From contig JAAYDI010000099.1 in NCBI GenBank assembly GCA_012729315.1, positions 1 to 55,663 of the forward strand: 55,663 bases of DNA, given 5' to 3'. The notes under the pieces were generated by a model, which searched no databases, was not told the DNA's origin, and saw nothing but the letters and a program-made list of their open reading frames with translations. The position numbers were made by a program, and so were the translations under genes. This document shows positions 1-9,450 of the stretch, one piece after another. Within the stretch, counting starts at the first letter, position 1. The number at the start of each line of letters is the position of its first letter. The DNA is from Planctomycetaceae bacterium (GTDB lineage: Bacteria > Planctomycetota > Planctomycetia > Pirellulales > Pirellulaceae).

Positions 1-49
1 ACAGCCTCTTTCCGTGAGAACGCGCCCATGTCATGCCGAGCTTCTGAAT

Positions 50-109
50 ACGCCGAAGGCGTTACACTCCAAAGCCCAGGGGTCGCCGCGCTTCGCGGCG
101 CACCCTGGG
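50..109. repeat. Two-hairpin intergenic element, copy 1
   Basis: A small hairpin (ACGCC, loop GAA, GGCGT at 50-62) is followed by a larger one at 75-109. The larger has outer arms CCCAGGG and CCCTGGG and inner arms GCCGCG and CGCGGC around CTT. The same two-hairpin order, with compensated arm sequences, recurs at 15885-15953. It lies outside any convincing gene. The form resembles REP-like palindromic elements; no function is shown by the sequence. Confidence 0.7.
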
Positions 110-221
110 TAGGGAACCGTCCACGATGGGGCGGCCGAGCCGTAAGGCAGCCAACTAACCGGCGGCCACCGAGGCCGCAACAAACCGCGCGTGGCGTACT
201 GCATGGCACGTGCCGCAGGTC

Positions 222-250
222 GGCCGGAGTCGGAGTGTCTGTTTCCGATT
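222..250 (+). repeat. Dispersed intergenic repeat family A, copy 1
   Basis: The core CCGGAGTC-x2-AGTGTCTGTTTC recurs with few changes at 15810-15839 and 55501-55530. All three copies are intergenic and in the same orientation. The other two copies share a pyrimidine-rich left extension that this one lacks. No coding function is apparent. Confidence 0.7.
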
Positions 251-364
251 GGCGATTGGAGTGAGACCGAAAACAGTCGCAGCGGACTTCCGGCGCCCGG
301 CCGGCAATGTGCGGCTCGTGGCGGGCTCGGACAGCGCCGCTTGAAATTGTATGCAACGCTGGAG

Positions 365-470
365 CAGACTGTCTGGGTTGCGCGTGCACGGGGGTTGACG
401 GATTCAGACTGTCTGGGTTGCGGGGGTTCGGGATTCAGACTGTCTCAGACTGTCTGGGTTGCGGGGGTTG
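365..470 (+). repeat. Array of CAGACTGTCTG direct repeats
   Basis: CAGACTGTCTGGGTTGCG occurs in full at 365, 405 and 447, with a truncated CAGACTGTCT copy at 437. Each unit begins with a dyad, CAGAC-T-GTCTG. The last copies also share a following GGGGGTT. The array sits in the roughly 770-base leader region before the first protease gene, where no gene was recognised between positions 1 and 777. It could be an operator cluster or simply an expanded intergenic repeat. Confidence 0.75.
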
Positions 471-717
471 CGACCCGTGGCAGGCCGGCGCGATACCCCA
501 CGCGACAGGAACACTGCACCGCCCAGGAGGTGGGCCGAATAAATCCCCCTTTGCGTATTTTCATAAGAAGCATACAATTCCGCCGCTCTCGGACCGGTTA
601 CACGGAACGCTTTCCGGCATTCACACCGGTGGGCACAATGTGAGATACTGCCGGCTGGCTGCGTCCCGCAAGTCTGCCCAGATCGCACAGGCCCGGCAGG
701 CAGTCGCGTTTACCCTG

Positions 718-767
718 ATTGCCTTTGACTGATAAAATTGACTGATTAATTGCCTTTGACTGATAAA
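718..767 (+). promoter_or_regulatory. Direct repeats with promoter-like TTGACT boxes
   Basis: The 19-mer ATTGCCTTTGACTGATAAA is present at 718-736 and 749-767. TTGACT occurs at 725, 738 and 756. TTGACT at 738-743 lies 17 bases before TGATAA at 761-766, which resembles sigma-70 spacing. However, the implied transcript would start almost at the ATG at 778. AAGGA at 766-770 serves as the ribosome-binding site. The duplication is certain; the promoter role is inferred. Confidence 0.4.
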
Positions 768-777
768 GGAAGTCCGA

Positions 778-2886
778 ATGAGCGATGCGCGGCTCTTCAA
801 CGCACGGGTCCGACGGGTCAGCCTGGCCATGATACTCGCGATGAGCGCCCTGATGGGGCTGAGCGTATGGCAGTACTGCTGGGCGGAAATCACCCCCCCC
901 ACAGCGCTCGAGCGGCGCGTGACCCAGATGGTGACCACATTGATGAAGGGTCAGCATCTGTCGCGGCGTCCCTTGAATGACGAGATCTCCCAGCGCGGCT
1001 TCAAGCTCTTCCTGGAAGGACTTGATCCGCTCAAGGTGTACTTCTACCAGTCGGACATTGACGAGTTCAAGCAGTTCGAGAAGCAGTTGGACGACCTGCT
1101 GTTGGAGAACAACACGAGTTTCGCCAATCTGGTCTTTCAGCGATTCCTGCAGCGGGTGGACGAGCGGGTGGCGGTCATCGACGAGCTGTTGCAGCAGGAG
1201 TTCGACCTGACGCGGGACGAAGAGATGATAACGGACCCCGACCTGTTGCAGTATCCGCGGACAGAAGCGGAGGCGCGGGAGCGGTGGCGGCAGCGTATCG
1301 AGTACGACCTGCTGGTGCTCAAGACGAGCAAGTCAGACAAAGACAAGACGAAGGAGCCGCAGAGTCCGGCCGAGGCGGAGCAGGCGGCGCGGGAGAAGTT
1401 GTCCAAACGCTATCACAACTTCGCCCGCCGCATGAAGCAGTTCGACAACGACGAACTGCTGGAGATGTATCTGAGTGCGATCACGTCCAGTTACGATCCG
1501 CACACGACCTACATGTCCCCCAGCTCGCTGGAGAACTTCCGCATCGCATTGCAGCTGAATCTCGAGGGGATCGGGGCTCAGTTGCAGGACCAGGACGGGA
1601 AGACGATTGTCGCCAGGGTGGTCCCCGGCGGCGCGGCGGACAAGCAGGGCAAGCTGAAAAAAGACGACCAGATCATCAGTGTCGGCGAAGGCGCAGCGGG
1701 CGAGATGGTTGACGTAGTGGGCATGAAGCTCAACGACGTCGTCAAACTGGTGCGGGGCACTGCCGGCACGATCGTCCGGCTGGGCGTCATCCCGGCGGGA
1801 TCCAATGAGTCGGTCACCTATGAGATCACCCGGGCCAAGATCGATCTGGAGGAGGAAGCGGCACACGGCGAGGTCTTCGAGGTCGGCATCAAAGCCGACG
1901 GCTCGCCGATGAAGCTGGGAGTGCTGGACCTGCCCAGTTTCTATCAGGACATGCAGGCGGCCCAGGACGGGTCCCGGAACTTCCGCAGCGCGACGGCCGA
2001 TGTCCGGCGGATTCTTGAGGACTTCAAGACTCAAGGAGTCGATGCCGTCGTGCTGGACCTCCGGCGCAACGGCGGCGGCAGCCTGGTGGAAGCGGTCGAT
2101 ATGACGGGCCTGTTCATCGACGAAGGGCCGGTGGTGCAGGTCAAGGGGTTCAATAACCGGGTGGAAGTGCACAGTGACGAGACGCCCGGCACTGCCTGGG
2201 ACGGCCCGCTGGTGGTCGTGACCAGCAAGTTGAGCGCCAGTGCCAGCGAGATCCTGGCCGGCGCCATCCAGGATTACCAGCGCGGTCTGGTGGTGGGGGA
2301 CGAAGCCACGCACGGCAAGGGGACCGTGCAGAGCCTCCGGTATCTCGGCGAGATCATCGGCGGCCCCTATCCGCCCAACCTGGGCGCGCTGAAGATCACC
2401 GTCCAGCAGTTCTTCCGCCCGAGCGGCGAGAGCACCCAGAAACGAGGCGTGTTGTCCGACATCGTGCTCCCCTCGATCACGAACTACATGGATATCGGCG
2501 AGTCCGATCTGGATTACGCCATCGAGTTCCACAAGGTCCCCAAGACCGATTTCCCGCCCGTCCAGCTCGTGACCACGGACCTCATCAACCGACTCCGCAC
2601 GGAATCAGAACAGCGGGTCAGCCAATCGGAGGACTTCGCAAAACTGCTCAAGCGCATTGAACTCTACCGGCAGCGCAAAGAACGCAAGACGGTGACGCTC
2701 AATGAGCAGAAGTTCCTGGAGGAGGGGAAGGAATCGGACGCCGAGCGCGAGGAACGCGAACGCCTTGAGGAAGAACTCACCGGCGACCACAAGATCAAAC
2801 GCGATTTCTACCTCGATGAAGTCCTGATGATCACGCGAGACTACGTCAATGCCCTGACCCAGAACACGCTGGCTAAGGCGAACTGA
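778..2886 (+). CDS. prc: Prc/Tsp-type carboxyl-terminal processing protease (S41)
   Basis: This 702-residue protein matches the long tail-specific protease family (E. coli Prc is about 680). It begins with an uncleaved-looking or signal hydrophobic segment (about residues 17-37). The TSP N-terminal helical domain follows, then a PDZ domain (about 265-345, around GAQLQDQDGKT and LKKDDQIISV), the S41 core, and a charged C-terminal region of the DUF3340 kind. The catalytic serine is in SASASEI (about Ser488) and the general-base lysine in HGKGTVQS (about Lys514). The family cleaves proteins from their C-terminal tails in the periplasm. The start is set by AAGGA seven bases upstream of the ATG. 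The 3' end overlaps the convergent metallo-hydrolase by 14 bases. Family assignment is firm; substrates are unknown. Confidence 0.93.
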   Translation: MSDARLFNARVRRVSLAMILAMSALMGLSVWQYCWAEITPPTALERRVTQMVTTLMKGQHLSRRPLNDEISQRGFKLFLEGLDPLKVYFYQSDIDEFKQFEKQLDDLLLENNTSFANLVFQRFLQRVDERVAVIDELLQQEFDLTRDEEMITDPDLLQYPRTEAEARERWRQRIEYDLLVLKTSKSDKDKTKEPQSPAEAEQAAREKLSKRYHNFARRMKQFDNDELLEMYLSAITSSYDPHTTYMSPSSLENFRIALQLNLEGIGAQLQDQDGKTIVARVVPGGAADKQGKLKKDDQIISVGEGAAGEMVDVVGMKLNDVVKLVRGTAGTIVRLGVIPAGSNESVTYEITRAKIDLEEEAAHGEVFEVGIKADGSPMKLGVLDLPSFYQDMQAAQDGSRNFRSATADVRRILEDFKTQGVDAVVLDLRRNGGGSLVEAVDMTGLFIDEGPVVQVKGFNNRVEVHSDETPGTAWDGPLVVVTSKLSASASEILAGAIQDYQRGLVVGDEATHGKGTVQSLRYLGEIIGGPYPPNLGALKITVQQFFRPSGESTQKRGVLSDIVLPSITNYMDIGESDLDYAIEFHKVPKTDFPPVQLVTTDLINRLRTESEQRVSQSEDFAKLLKRIELYRQRKERKTVTLNEQKFLEEGKESDAEREERERLEEELTGDHKIKRDFYLDEVLMITRDYVNALTQNTLAKAN

Positions 2887-3691
2887 CCGGCAGCGGGATG
2901 CACATCCCGTCGTAGCCCAGTTCCATCGAGTGCGGCAGCCGCGCATTGACAGTCTCGTAGTCCAGATCGTGGGACATGTGCGTGAATACCGTCCGCCGCG
3001 GTCGAAGTCGCTCGGCCACCGCAATCGCCTGATCCAGATTGAAGTGGGTCGGGTGCGCGCGGGTCCGCAGCGCATCGATCACCAGCGTGTCCAGCCCCTC
3101 CAGCAGCCGCAGATTCGACGCGGAAATCCCGTTCGTGTCGGTGCAATAGGCCAGGTCGTGGATGCGGAAACCCAGCACCTGGAAATACGGCCCGTGCTGC
3201 AGCCGGATCGGCGTGACCTGCGTCCCCAGGACCTCAAACGGCGCTTCGTCAATCGTGTGGAACTCCAGCTGCGGTACTGCACCTGCGTGCGTCAGCGGAC
3301 GGTCCGAAAACGCGTAACTGAACGCCTGCCGTATCACCTGCTCCACATCGCGTTCCACGTACAGCGGCACCGGATGCCCCAGGTAGAATGGAAACAAACG
3401 CAGATCGTCGAGCCCGAAAATGTGGTCCGCGTGGGCATGCGTGAACACCACACTGTGCACGATCCCAATGCCCTCGCGCAGCAGCTGGAATCGCAGGTCG
3501 GGCGGCGTGTCGATCAGCAGATTGCCGCCCGGCAGTCCGACAATCGCCGCACTGCGCGTCCGCTGGTTCCGCAGCTGCCCCCCCGTACAGACCGCACAGC
3601 CACACCCGATCGTCGGAACCCCCACCGACGTGCCGGTCCCCAACAAGATAAACTGACCGCGGATATCCTTGCTCGTGGGTACATCCACCAC
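2873..3691 (-). CDS. PhnP-like metallo-beta-lactamase-fold hydrolase
   Basis: This 272-residue cytosolic protein has the metallo-beta-lactamase fold. The metal-binding motif THAHADH falls at residues 84-90, with further histidines in LQHGP and FTHMSHD. The N-terminal GCGCAVC cluster (about 29-35) is typical of PhnP-type phosphodiesterases that act on cyclic phosphates or related nucleotides. The start is GTG, with GAGG nine bases upstream. The gene converges on the Prc gene with a 14-base overlap and has no operon partner. A phosphoribosyl cyclic phosphodiesterase role is a family-level guess, because no other C-P lyase genes are near. Confidence 0.85.
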   Translation of the reverse strand: MVDVPTSKDIRGQFILLGTGTSVGVPTIGCGCAVCTGGQLRNQRTRSAAIVGLPGGNLLIDTPPDLRFQLLREGIGIVHSVVFTHAHADHIFGLDDLRLFPFYLGHPVPLYVERDVEQVIRQAFSYAFSDRPLTHAGAVPQLEFHTIDEAPFEVLGTQVTPIRLQHGPYFQVLGFRIHDLAYCTDTNGISASNLRLLEGLDTLVIDALRTRAHPTHFNLDQAIAVAERLRPRRTVFTHMSHDLDYETVNARLPHSMELGYDGMCIPLPVSSP

Positions 3692-4276
3692 TAACGGCTA
3701 CCTCATCAGTGCCACTATCACGATGTGCAGTGTGCAGGTTGGCAGATTCCCGGCAAAACCGCAAGGCGCTGCAGCGTCACCACGCTCCCGCACGTGTGTC
3801 TGCCCCCAGTTCGCCCCCCTGCCCCTGCTCGCGCTCGTGCCCGTGCCGGTACTGGTGCTCGTCATCCGCTGCAGGACAACAGGCGTCTGCCGGGCATCGG
3901 GCATCGAGGAGTGACGCTGAGTGGGGCCAGCAGCTACGAGCAGCGGGCGCGGGAATCGGATGATACCAGTGCCCGGGCGGGGGGCAAGAGCGACCCGGGG
4001 GCGGGCCTCGCCACAGTTGACCCCAGCCAGAAGTCGCTATAAACTACGTCAGCGGAATATGTTGCGCGCCGTCGGGGGAAACTTGGTGGAGCCGCGGGGT
4101 TTTCTGCTGTCTGCCGGATCTCGCTCGGGGTGGGGGCGAACCCCATGTATCGATGAACCCATGTATCGATGTGGGTGCGAACAGTGCGGCCGGCTGGCGA
4201 CAGTGCTTGGGACCGGCGAGACAGCTTGTGTGAATTCGAGGCTTGGCACATTCGCCCATCTTTTTGCAGCGACTGA
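3692..4276. other. Intergenic region before secA, with a 14-bp direct repeat
   Basis: No convincing gene was found here. It contains a low-complexity stretch of alternating GTGC/CTCG-like bases near 3815-3880. An exact direct repeat, CCCATGTATCGATG, occurs at 4142-4155 and 4158-4171, about 105 bases before the secA start, and each copy contains the palindrome ATCGAT. No clear promoter consensus was recognised. Confidence 0.5.
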
Positions 4277-7200
4277 ATGAGTCGCGAATTAGCCATGGAA
4301 CTGCTGGAACGTATTTGGGAATTGCTCGGGCTGTTCTTCAACGGTCTGACGCGTGGCGTCGAGCGGACGATCACGTCGGTCTTCGGTTCGTCCAACGCCC
4401 GGTATATCAAGCGACTGCAGGCGAAAGTGCAGGCCATCAATCGGCTGGAGCCGAATTTCCAGGGGCTGTCGGACGAGGAGTTGCGGGCCCAGACGACCAG
4501 GTTCCGGGAGCGTCTGGCGGCCGGTGAGACGCTGGACGACATCCTGGTGGAAGCCTTTGCGGCGTGCCGCGAATCGGGTCGCCGGCATCTGAGCATGCGG
4601 CACTACGATGTGCAGCTGATTGGCGGGATGGTGTTGCACAGCGGCACGATTGCGGAAATGGTGACCGGCGAAGGCAAGACGCTGGTGGCGACGCTCGCGG
4701 CCTATCTCAACGCGTTGGAGGGCAAGGGGGTCCACGTAGTGACGGTCAACGACTACCTGGCCCGCCGCGATATGGAGTGGATGGCACCGCTCTATATGGG
4801 GCTGGGGCTGACCGTGGGAGCGATCCAGTCGGACATGGAGGTGGAGGACCGGCAGAAGGCGTATTCCTGCGACATCACATACGGGACGAACAACGAGTTC
4901 GGTTTCGACTACCTGCGCGACAACATGCGTCCCGCGCGGCGTGGCGACGAGCGGTACCCCAAGTATCGCCAGCAGTCGCAGGGGCCGCTGCATTACGCCA
5001 TTATCGACGAGGTGGACAACATTCTGATCGATGAAGCCCGGACGCCGCTGATCATCTCCGGCCCGGCGCACGAGAATGTGCGGAAGTATGTGGAGGCTGA
5101 TCGCATAGCGCGGCAGTTGAAGCGGGACGTGCATTTCGAAGTGAACGAGAAGGACCACAGCACGAACCTGACGGACGAGGGGGTCCGGGCGGCCGAGAAA
5201 CTGGCGGGGGTGGAGAGCTTCTACACGGCGGGCAACATGGAATGGCCCCACCTGCTCGACAATGCGCTCAAGGCCCACTACCTCTACAAGCTCGACGTGA
5301 ACTACGTGAACAAGGAGGGCGCGATCGTCATTGTGGACGAATTCACGGGGCGGTTGATGGAAGGGCGCCAGTGGAGTGACGGGCTGCATCAGGCGGTGGA
5401 GGCGAAGGAAGGGGTGAAGGTCAAGGAGGAGACGCAGACGCTGGCCACCATCACGCTGCAGAACTACTTCAAGCTCTACGATAAAATCGCCGGCATGACC
5501 GGTACGGCCATGACGGAAGCGGCCGAGTTCTGGAAGATCTACGAGCTGGACGTAGTGGCGATCCCGACCAACCGGCCGCTGCGCCGCGACGAGTTCCCCG
5601 ACGTGATTTACTGCACGGAGACGGAGAAGTTCAACGCGGTGGCGGAGGAGATCGAGCGGCTGAACCGCTGGGACGTGGTCATCCTGAAGTCGGGCGAGGA
5701 GTTGTGGGGGGAGATTGTGCGCGACCTGGAGGACGCCATCGAGTACCGGGTGCAGGGGCGCAAACAGAAGGAGGTGATCCCGCTCAGCAAGATCGACGTC
5801 ATCGAACGCAAGGGGCGGCCGGTGCTGGTCGGTACGGTCTCCATCGAGAAGAGCGAGCGGCTGTCGCACATGCTCGATCAGCGCGGCATCGAACACGAGG
5901 TGCTCAACGCGAAGCATCACAAGCGCGAGGCGGAGATCGTGGCGCAGGCGGGGCGCAGCGGTCGCGTGACGATTGCCACGAACATGGCCGGCCGCGGGAC
6001 CGACATCATCCTGGGAGGCAATCCCGACACGATGGCCTGGGCCCGCCTGCAGGACAAGTACGCCACGCGACTCGACGTCCCCCGCGACGAGTGGAATGCG
6101 CTGGTCAACGAGATTGAACAGCAGGAGCAGATGAAGGAAGACGGCGAGTTGGTCAAGCAGCTCGGGGGGCTCCACGTGATCGGCACGGAACGGCACGACG
6201 CGCGGCGCATCGACTTGCAGCTGCGCGGCCGCTGCGGCCGCCAGGGGGACCCGGGAAGCAGCCGGTTCTTCCTGTCGCTGGAGGATGACCTGATGCGGAT
6301 CTTCGCCGGCCCCTGGGTGAAAAGCATCCTGGAGCGGCTGGGGATGAAGGACGGCGAGAAGATTGAAAGCCGCATGGTCACGCGGCGCATCGAAGCGGCG
6401 CAGAAGAAGGTGGAAGAACGCAACTTCGAGATCCGCAAGAACCTGCTGGAATACGACGAGGTGATGGACGAGCAGCGCAAGCGGGTCTACAGCTACCGCC
6501 AGCGGATCCTGGAAGGGGTCAGCTGCCGCGCGCTGATCATCGACATGATCCACAGCCAGATCGACCGCTATGTCAGCATGTTTCTCGATCGCGACTACGG
6601 GGTCGATTCGTTCGCCAAATGGGCCGGCGCCCGGCTCTCCACTACGCTCGACCCCCGCGACTATCGCGGCATGGACTTCCCCTCCGCGGAAATGTACGCC
6701 AAGGACCAGGCCGAACGCATGGCGGAAACCCAGGTCCTGGACGCCATCGAAGAAAACCTTCCGGAGGAAGAGGAGCCCAGCGAGTGGAACTGGGAGGCGC
6801 TGGCCAAGTTCGCCGACATCCGCTGGAATCTCAACCTGCGCGACCGCGACCTGAAGAAGGTCGGCCGGGACAACGTCGCCGAACTGCTGATCGAGAAGGC
6901 CCGCGAGGCGATCCACCGCATCGAGCTGACCGAAGGAACACCATTCCTGCAGGACGACTTCGCGCTGCGCTCGGTGTTGGGCTGGGTGAGAGCCAAGTTC
7001 GGTATCGAGCTGGAGTGGGAGCAGATCAACGAACTGGAGGCCGCCCCGCTGAAAGACTACCTCTGCCAGCTCGCCGAACAGAAATACGACGAGAAGGAGG
7101 CGGAATACCCGGTGATGGCCGGCCTGTACCGCTTCGCCACCGGCGCCGGCCATGCCCGCATCGACCGCAACGCACTGGTGGACTGGGCGCGCGAACGGTT

Positions 7201-7978
7201 CGCGGTGGAATTCGACGTGGAGGACCTCAAGAACAAGCAGCGTGATGACATCCGGGCGACGCTGCTCGTCCACAGCCGGGACGCCCAGCAGCGGGCAGTC
7301 GAGGCGCTGGTGGTCGTCAAGCAGAAAGTTGATACGCTGTTCCGCGCCGGCGACACCTCCGTCGCCGCTGGTCTGCTGGGCGAGGGCAATGGGGAGCTGG
7401 AGTCGCTGTCGCGCTGGCTGCGGGATACCCTCCAGTGCGACCTGCCGGCCGACGCGCTGCAGAAGCTGCGCCGCGACGAACTGGAACAGACCCTCTGCAA
7501 CGCGGTGGAAGAGCGCTATCGGCCCGAAATGCGGCGGATGGAACGCGCCCTGCTGCTGAGCCTCGTCGACACCGCCTGGAAAGACCATCTGCTGGCCATG
7601 GACCACCTGAAATCCGCGGTCGGCCTCAAGGGCTGGGCCCAGATGGATCCGAAGGTGGAGTACAAACGCGAAGGCATGCGGATGTTCGAACAGATGTGGA
7701 GTTCGATCGGCGAACGGACCACCGACCTGATCTTCCGGATGGAACAGCTGGACGAAGGCTTCGTCGGTTCCACCTGGGTCGAAACCTCCGCGCGGCACGA
7801 CGATGCTCAGAGTGCCAGTGACATTGCCAGCCAGCAGCAGGCGGCCATCGACGCGAGCCAGGGGGACCTGCGCGTCGATCCGATCCGCAATCGCGGTCAG
7901 CGCGTCGGCCGCAACGATCCGTGTCCCTGCGGGAGCGGCAAGAAGTACAAGGTCTGCTGTATGCGCAAGGGTGGTTAG
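4277..7978 (+). CDS. secA: Protein translocase ATPase SecA, enlarged form
   Basis: SecA is the motor ATPase that drives preproteins through SecYEG. All the core signatures are present: Walker A GEGKT (about 131-135), DEVD (about 244-247), IISGP, the MTGTA region, and NMAGRGTDI in the second nucleotide-binding domain. The C-terminal zinc motif is CPCGSGKKYKVCC. At 1233 residues it is about 330 longer than E. coli SecA. An extra segment of about 50 residues (463-512) is inserted in the second nucleotide-binding domain. The helical-wing region (about 837-1095) appears to contain four related modules. The start is the first ATG; a second ATG 18 bases on is possible, and neither has a strong ribosome site. 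It is followed at 42 bases by waaA. Confidence 0.97.
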   Translation: MSRELAMELLERIWELLGLFFNGLTRGVERTITSVFGSSNARYIKRLQAKVQAINRLEPNFQGLSDEELRAQTTRFRERLAAGETLDDILVEAFAACRESGRRHLSMRHYDVQLIGGMVLHSGTIAEMVTGEGKTLVATLAAYLNALEGKGVHVVTVNDYLARRDMEWMAPLYMGLGLTVGAIQSDMEVEDRQKAYSCDITYGTNNEFGFDYLRDNMRPARRGDERYPKYRQQSQGPLHYAIIDEVDNILIDEARTPLIISGPAHENVRKYVEADRIARQLKRDVHFEVNEKDHSTNLTDEGVRAAEKLAGVESFYTAGNMEWPHLLDNALKAHYLYKLDVNYVNKEGAIVIVDEFTGRLMEGRQWSDGLHQAVEAKEGVKVKEETQTLATITLQNYFKLYDKIAGMTGTAMTEAAEFWKIYELDVVAIPTNRPLRRDEFPDVIYCTETEKFNAVAEEIERLNRWDVVILKSGEELWGEIVRDLEDAIEYRVQGRKQKEVIPLSKIDVIERKGRPVLVGTVSIEKSERLSHMLDQRGIEHEVLNAKHHKREAEIVAQAGRSGRVTIATNMAGRGTDIILGGNPDTMAWARLQDKYATRLDVPRDEWNALVNEIEQQEQMKEDGELVKQLGGLHVIGTERHDARRIDLQLRGRCGRQGDPGSSRFFLSLEDDLMRIFAGPWVKSILERLGMKDGEKIESRMVTRRIEAAQKKVEERNFEIRKNLLEYDEVMDEQRKRVYSYRQRILEGVSCRALIIDMIHSQIDRYVSMFLDRDYGVDSFAKWAGARLSTTLDPRDYRGMDFPSAEMYAKDQAERMAETQVLDAIEENLPEEEEPSEWNWEALAKFADIRWNLNLRDRDLKKVGRDNVAELLIEKAREAIHRIELTEGTPFLQDDFALRSVLGWVRAKFGIELEWEQINELEAAPLKDYLCQLAEQKYDEKEAEYPVMAGLYRFATGAGHARIDRNALVDWARERFAVEFDVEDLKNKQRDDIRATLLVHSRDAQQRAVEALVVVKQKVDTLFRAGDTSVAAGLLGEGNGELESLSRWLRDTLQCDLPADALQKLRRDELEQTLCNAVEERYRPEMRRMERALLLSLVDTAWKDHLLAMDHLKSAVGLKGWAQMDPKVEYKREGMRMFEQMWSSIGERTTDLIFRMEQLDEGFVGSTWVETSARHDDAQSASDIASQQQAAIDASQGDLRVDPIRNRGQRVGRNDPCPCGSGKKYKVCCMRKGG

Positions 7979-8020
7979 ACGGTCGCCACGCGCGACTGCC
8001 CAGCGAACCAGGACGTCCGG

Positions 8021-9319
8021 ATGCCGTATTTGCTCAACGTTGTCTACCTGATCTTGATCCTCTGCTTCTCACCTTACCTCGCCTACGCGGCGGTGCGTTA
8101 CGGCAAGTACCGGGATGGCTGGGGGCCCAAGTGTTTCGGACTCGTGCCGCGGCGGGCGGGCAACCGCCCCTGCCTCTGGCTGCATGCGGTGAGCGTGGGC
8201 GAGGTGAACCTGCTGCAGCCGATCCTCAGCCAGCTCGGGCAGGAGCATCCGGCCTGGGAATGCGTGATCTCGACGACCACCCGCACCGGCCTGGCGCTGG
8301 CCCGCAAAAAATACGCCGGCTGCCAGGTGTTCTACTGCCCGTTGGATTTCACCTGGTCGGTCCGGCACGCGATACTGCGCATCCGGCCCAGCATGCTGGT
8401 GCTGGCCGAACTCGAGCTGTGGCCTAACCTGATCCGCGCCGCGCGCCAGCACGGCGCGCGCGTGGCTATTGTCAACGCCCGGTTGAGTGACAAGAGCTAC
8501 CGCGGCTACCGGCGGATCCGCCCGCTGACCCGTCGTATCTTGGAACAGGTCGACCTGATCGCCGCGCAAGACGAAACGTACGCCGCGCGGTTCCGCGCCC
8601 TGGGCGCTCCTGCCGCGGCCGTGCACGTCACAGGCTCGATCAAGTTCGACGGCGCGCAGACCGAGCGGGACAATCCGGCCACGCTGCGTCTGCGCGAGGT
8701 GTGGCGCCTGCCCCCCGACGCGTTCATTCTGCTGGCCGGCAGCACGCAGGAGCCCGAGGAACGCATGGCGATCAGTGCCCTGCGCGCCATCCTTCCGCAG
8801 TACCCCGACGCACGCCTGATCGTGGTGCCACGCCATCCCGAACGGTTCGAGGAGGTCGCACGACTGCTCGACCAATCCGGTCTGGCCTGGCAGCGCCGCA
8901 GCCGCTGCGAGGAGGCGGGCGGGGAGACAACGCACATCCTGCTGGTCGACGTCGTGGGCGAACTGGGAGCGTGGTGGGGCATCGCCGACGTCGGGTTCGT
9001 CGGCGGCAGCATGGGGCGGCGCGGTGGCCAGAACATGATCGAGCCGGCCGGCTATGGCGTCGCCGTCTGCTTCGGCCCCAACACCTGGAACTTCCGTGAC
9101 GTCGTGCAGCAACTGCTGCAGCGCGAGGCGGCGGTGGTGGTGCAGGACGAGCCGGAACTCATCGCGTTCGTCCGCCGCTGCCTGGACGACCCCGCCTACG
9201 CCCGAGAACTCGGTACGCGGGCGCGCTCACTGGTGCTCGAACAGCAAGGGGCCACCCGCCGCACGATCAACCTGCTCGCGCCGCTGGTCTCTCCCGAGCC
9301 GGCACCGCCGCAGCCGTAG
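8021..9319 (+). CDS. waaA: 3-deoxy-D-manno-octulosonic acid (Kdo) transferase, WaaA
   Basis: The product is a 432-residue GT30 glycosyltransferase that adds Kdo to lipid A precursor at the inner membrane. It has an N-terminal membrane anchor (about 3-25), the [10 protein letters not shown] motif with the conserved glutamate, [24 protein letters not shown] and the sugar-nucleotide-binding region [17 protein letters not shown]. Length and motif order are normal for the family. AGGA at 8010-8013 lies seven bases before the ATG. It is co-directional with secA and may share its transcript. Its presence implies a lipid A based outer membrane. Confidence 0.95.
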   Translation: MPYLLNVVYLILILCFSPYLAYAAVRYGKYRDGWGPKCFGLVPRRAGNRPCLWLHAVSVGEVNLLQPILSQLGQEHPAWECVISTTTRTGLALARKKYAGCQVFYCPLDFTWSVRHAILRIRPSMLVLAELELWPNLIRAARQHGARVAIVNARLSDKSYRGYRRIRPLTRRILEQVDLIAAQDETYAARFRALGAPAAAVHVTGSIKFDGAQTERDNPATLRLREVWRLPPDAFILLAGSTQEPEERMAISALRAILPQYPDARLIVVPRHPERFEEVARLLDQSGLAWQRRSRCEEAGGETTHILLVDVVGELGAWWGIADVGFVGGSMGRRGGQNMIEPAGYGVAVCFGPNTWNFRDVVQQLLQREAAVVVQDEPELIAFVRRCLDDPAYARELGTRARSLVLEQQGATRRTINLLAPLVSPEPAPPQP

Positions 9320-9350
9320 TGCAAGGCGGGAACGGGGGGGAGCGCGGCGG

Positions 9351-9380
9351 TTGCCCAACCGATCGCCCGAGGCCTATAAT
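9351..9380 (+). promoter_or_regulatory. Probable sigma-70 promoter for metK
   Basis: TTGCCC at 9351-9356 is followed after 18 bases by a perfect TATAAT at 9375-9380. The start codon of metK is 70 bases further on. The leader between them has no recognisable SAM riboswitch fold by eye. Confidence 0.65.
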
Positions 9381-9450
9381 GCGCGGTTTGAGTCGGGAAA
9401 AGAGAGGGCCCCCCCTCCCGTTCACCGGGGCCACACCAGGAGATCGAGCC

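Noticed and set aside
365-470. CRISPR-like array
   Set aside because: The repeats are short and irregularly spaced, without unique spacers of constant length.
4289-7798. A 1169-codon open frame antisense to secA
   Set aside because: It mirrors codon positions of secA in GC-rich DNA, has no family signature and no start context. SecA is certain.
9381-9450. Possible SAM riboswitch before metK
   Set aside because: The 70-base leader is too short and shows no multi-helix pattern of SAM-I or SAM-II type by eye.
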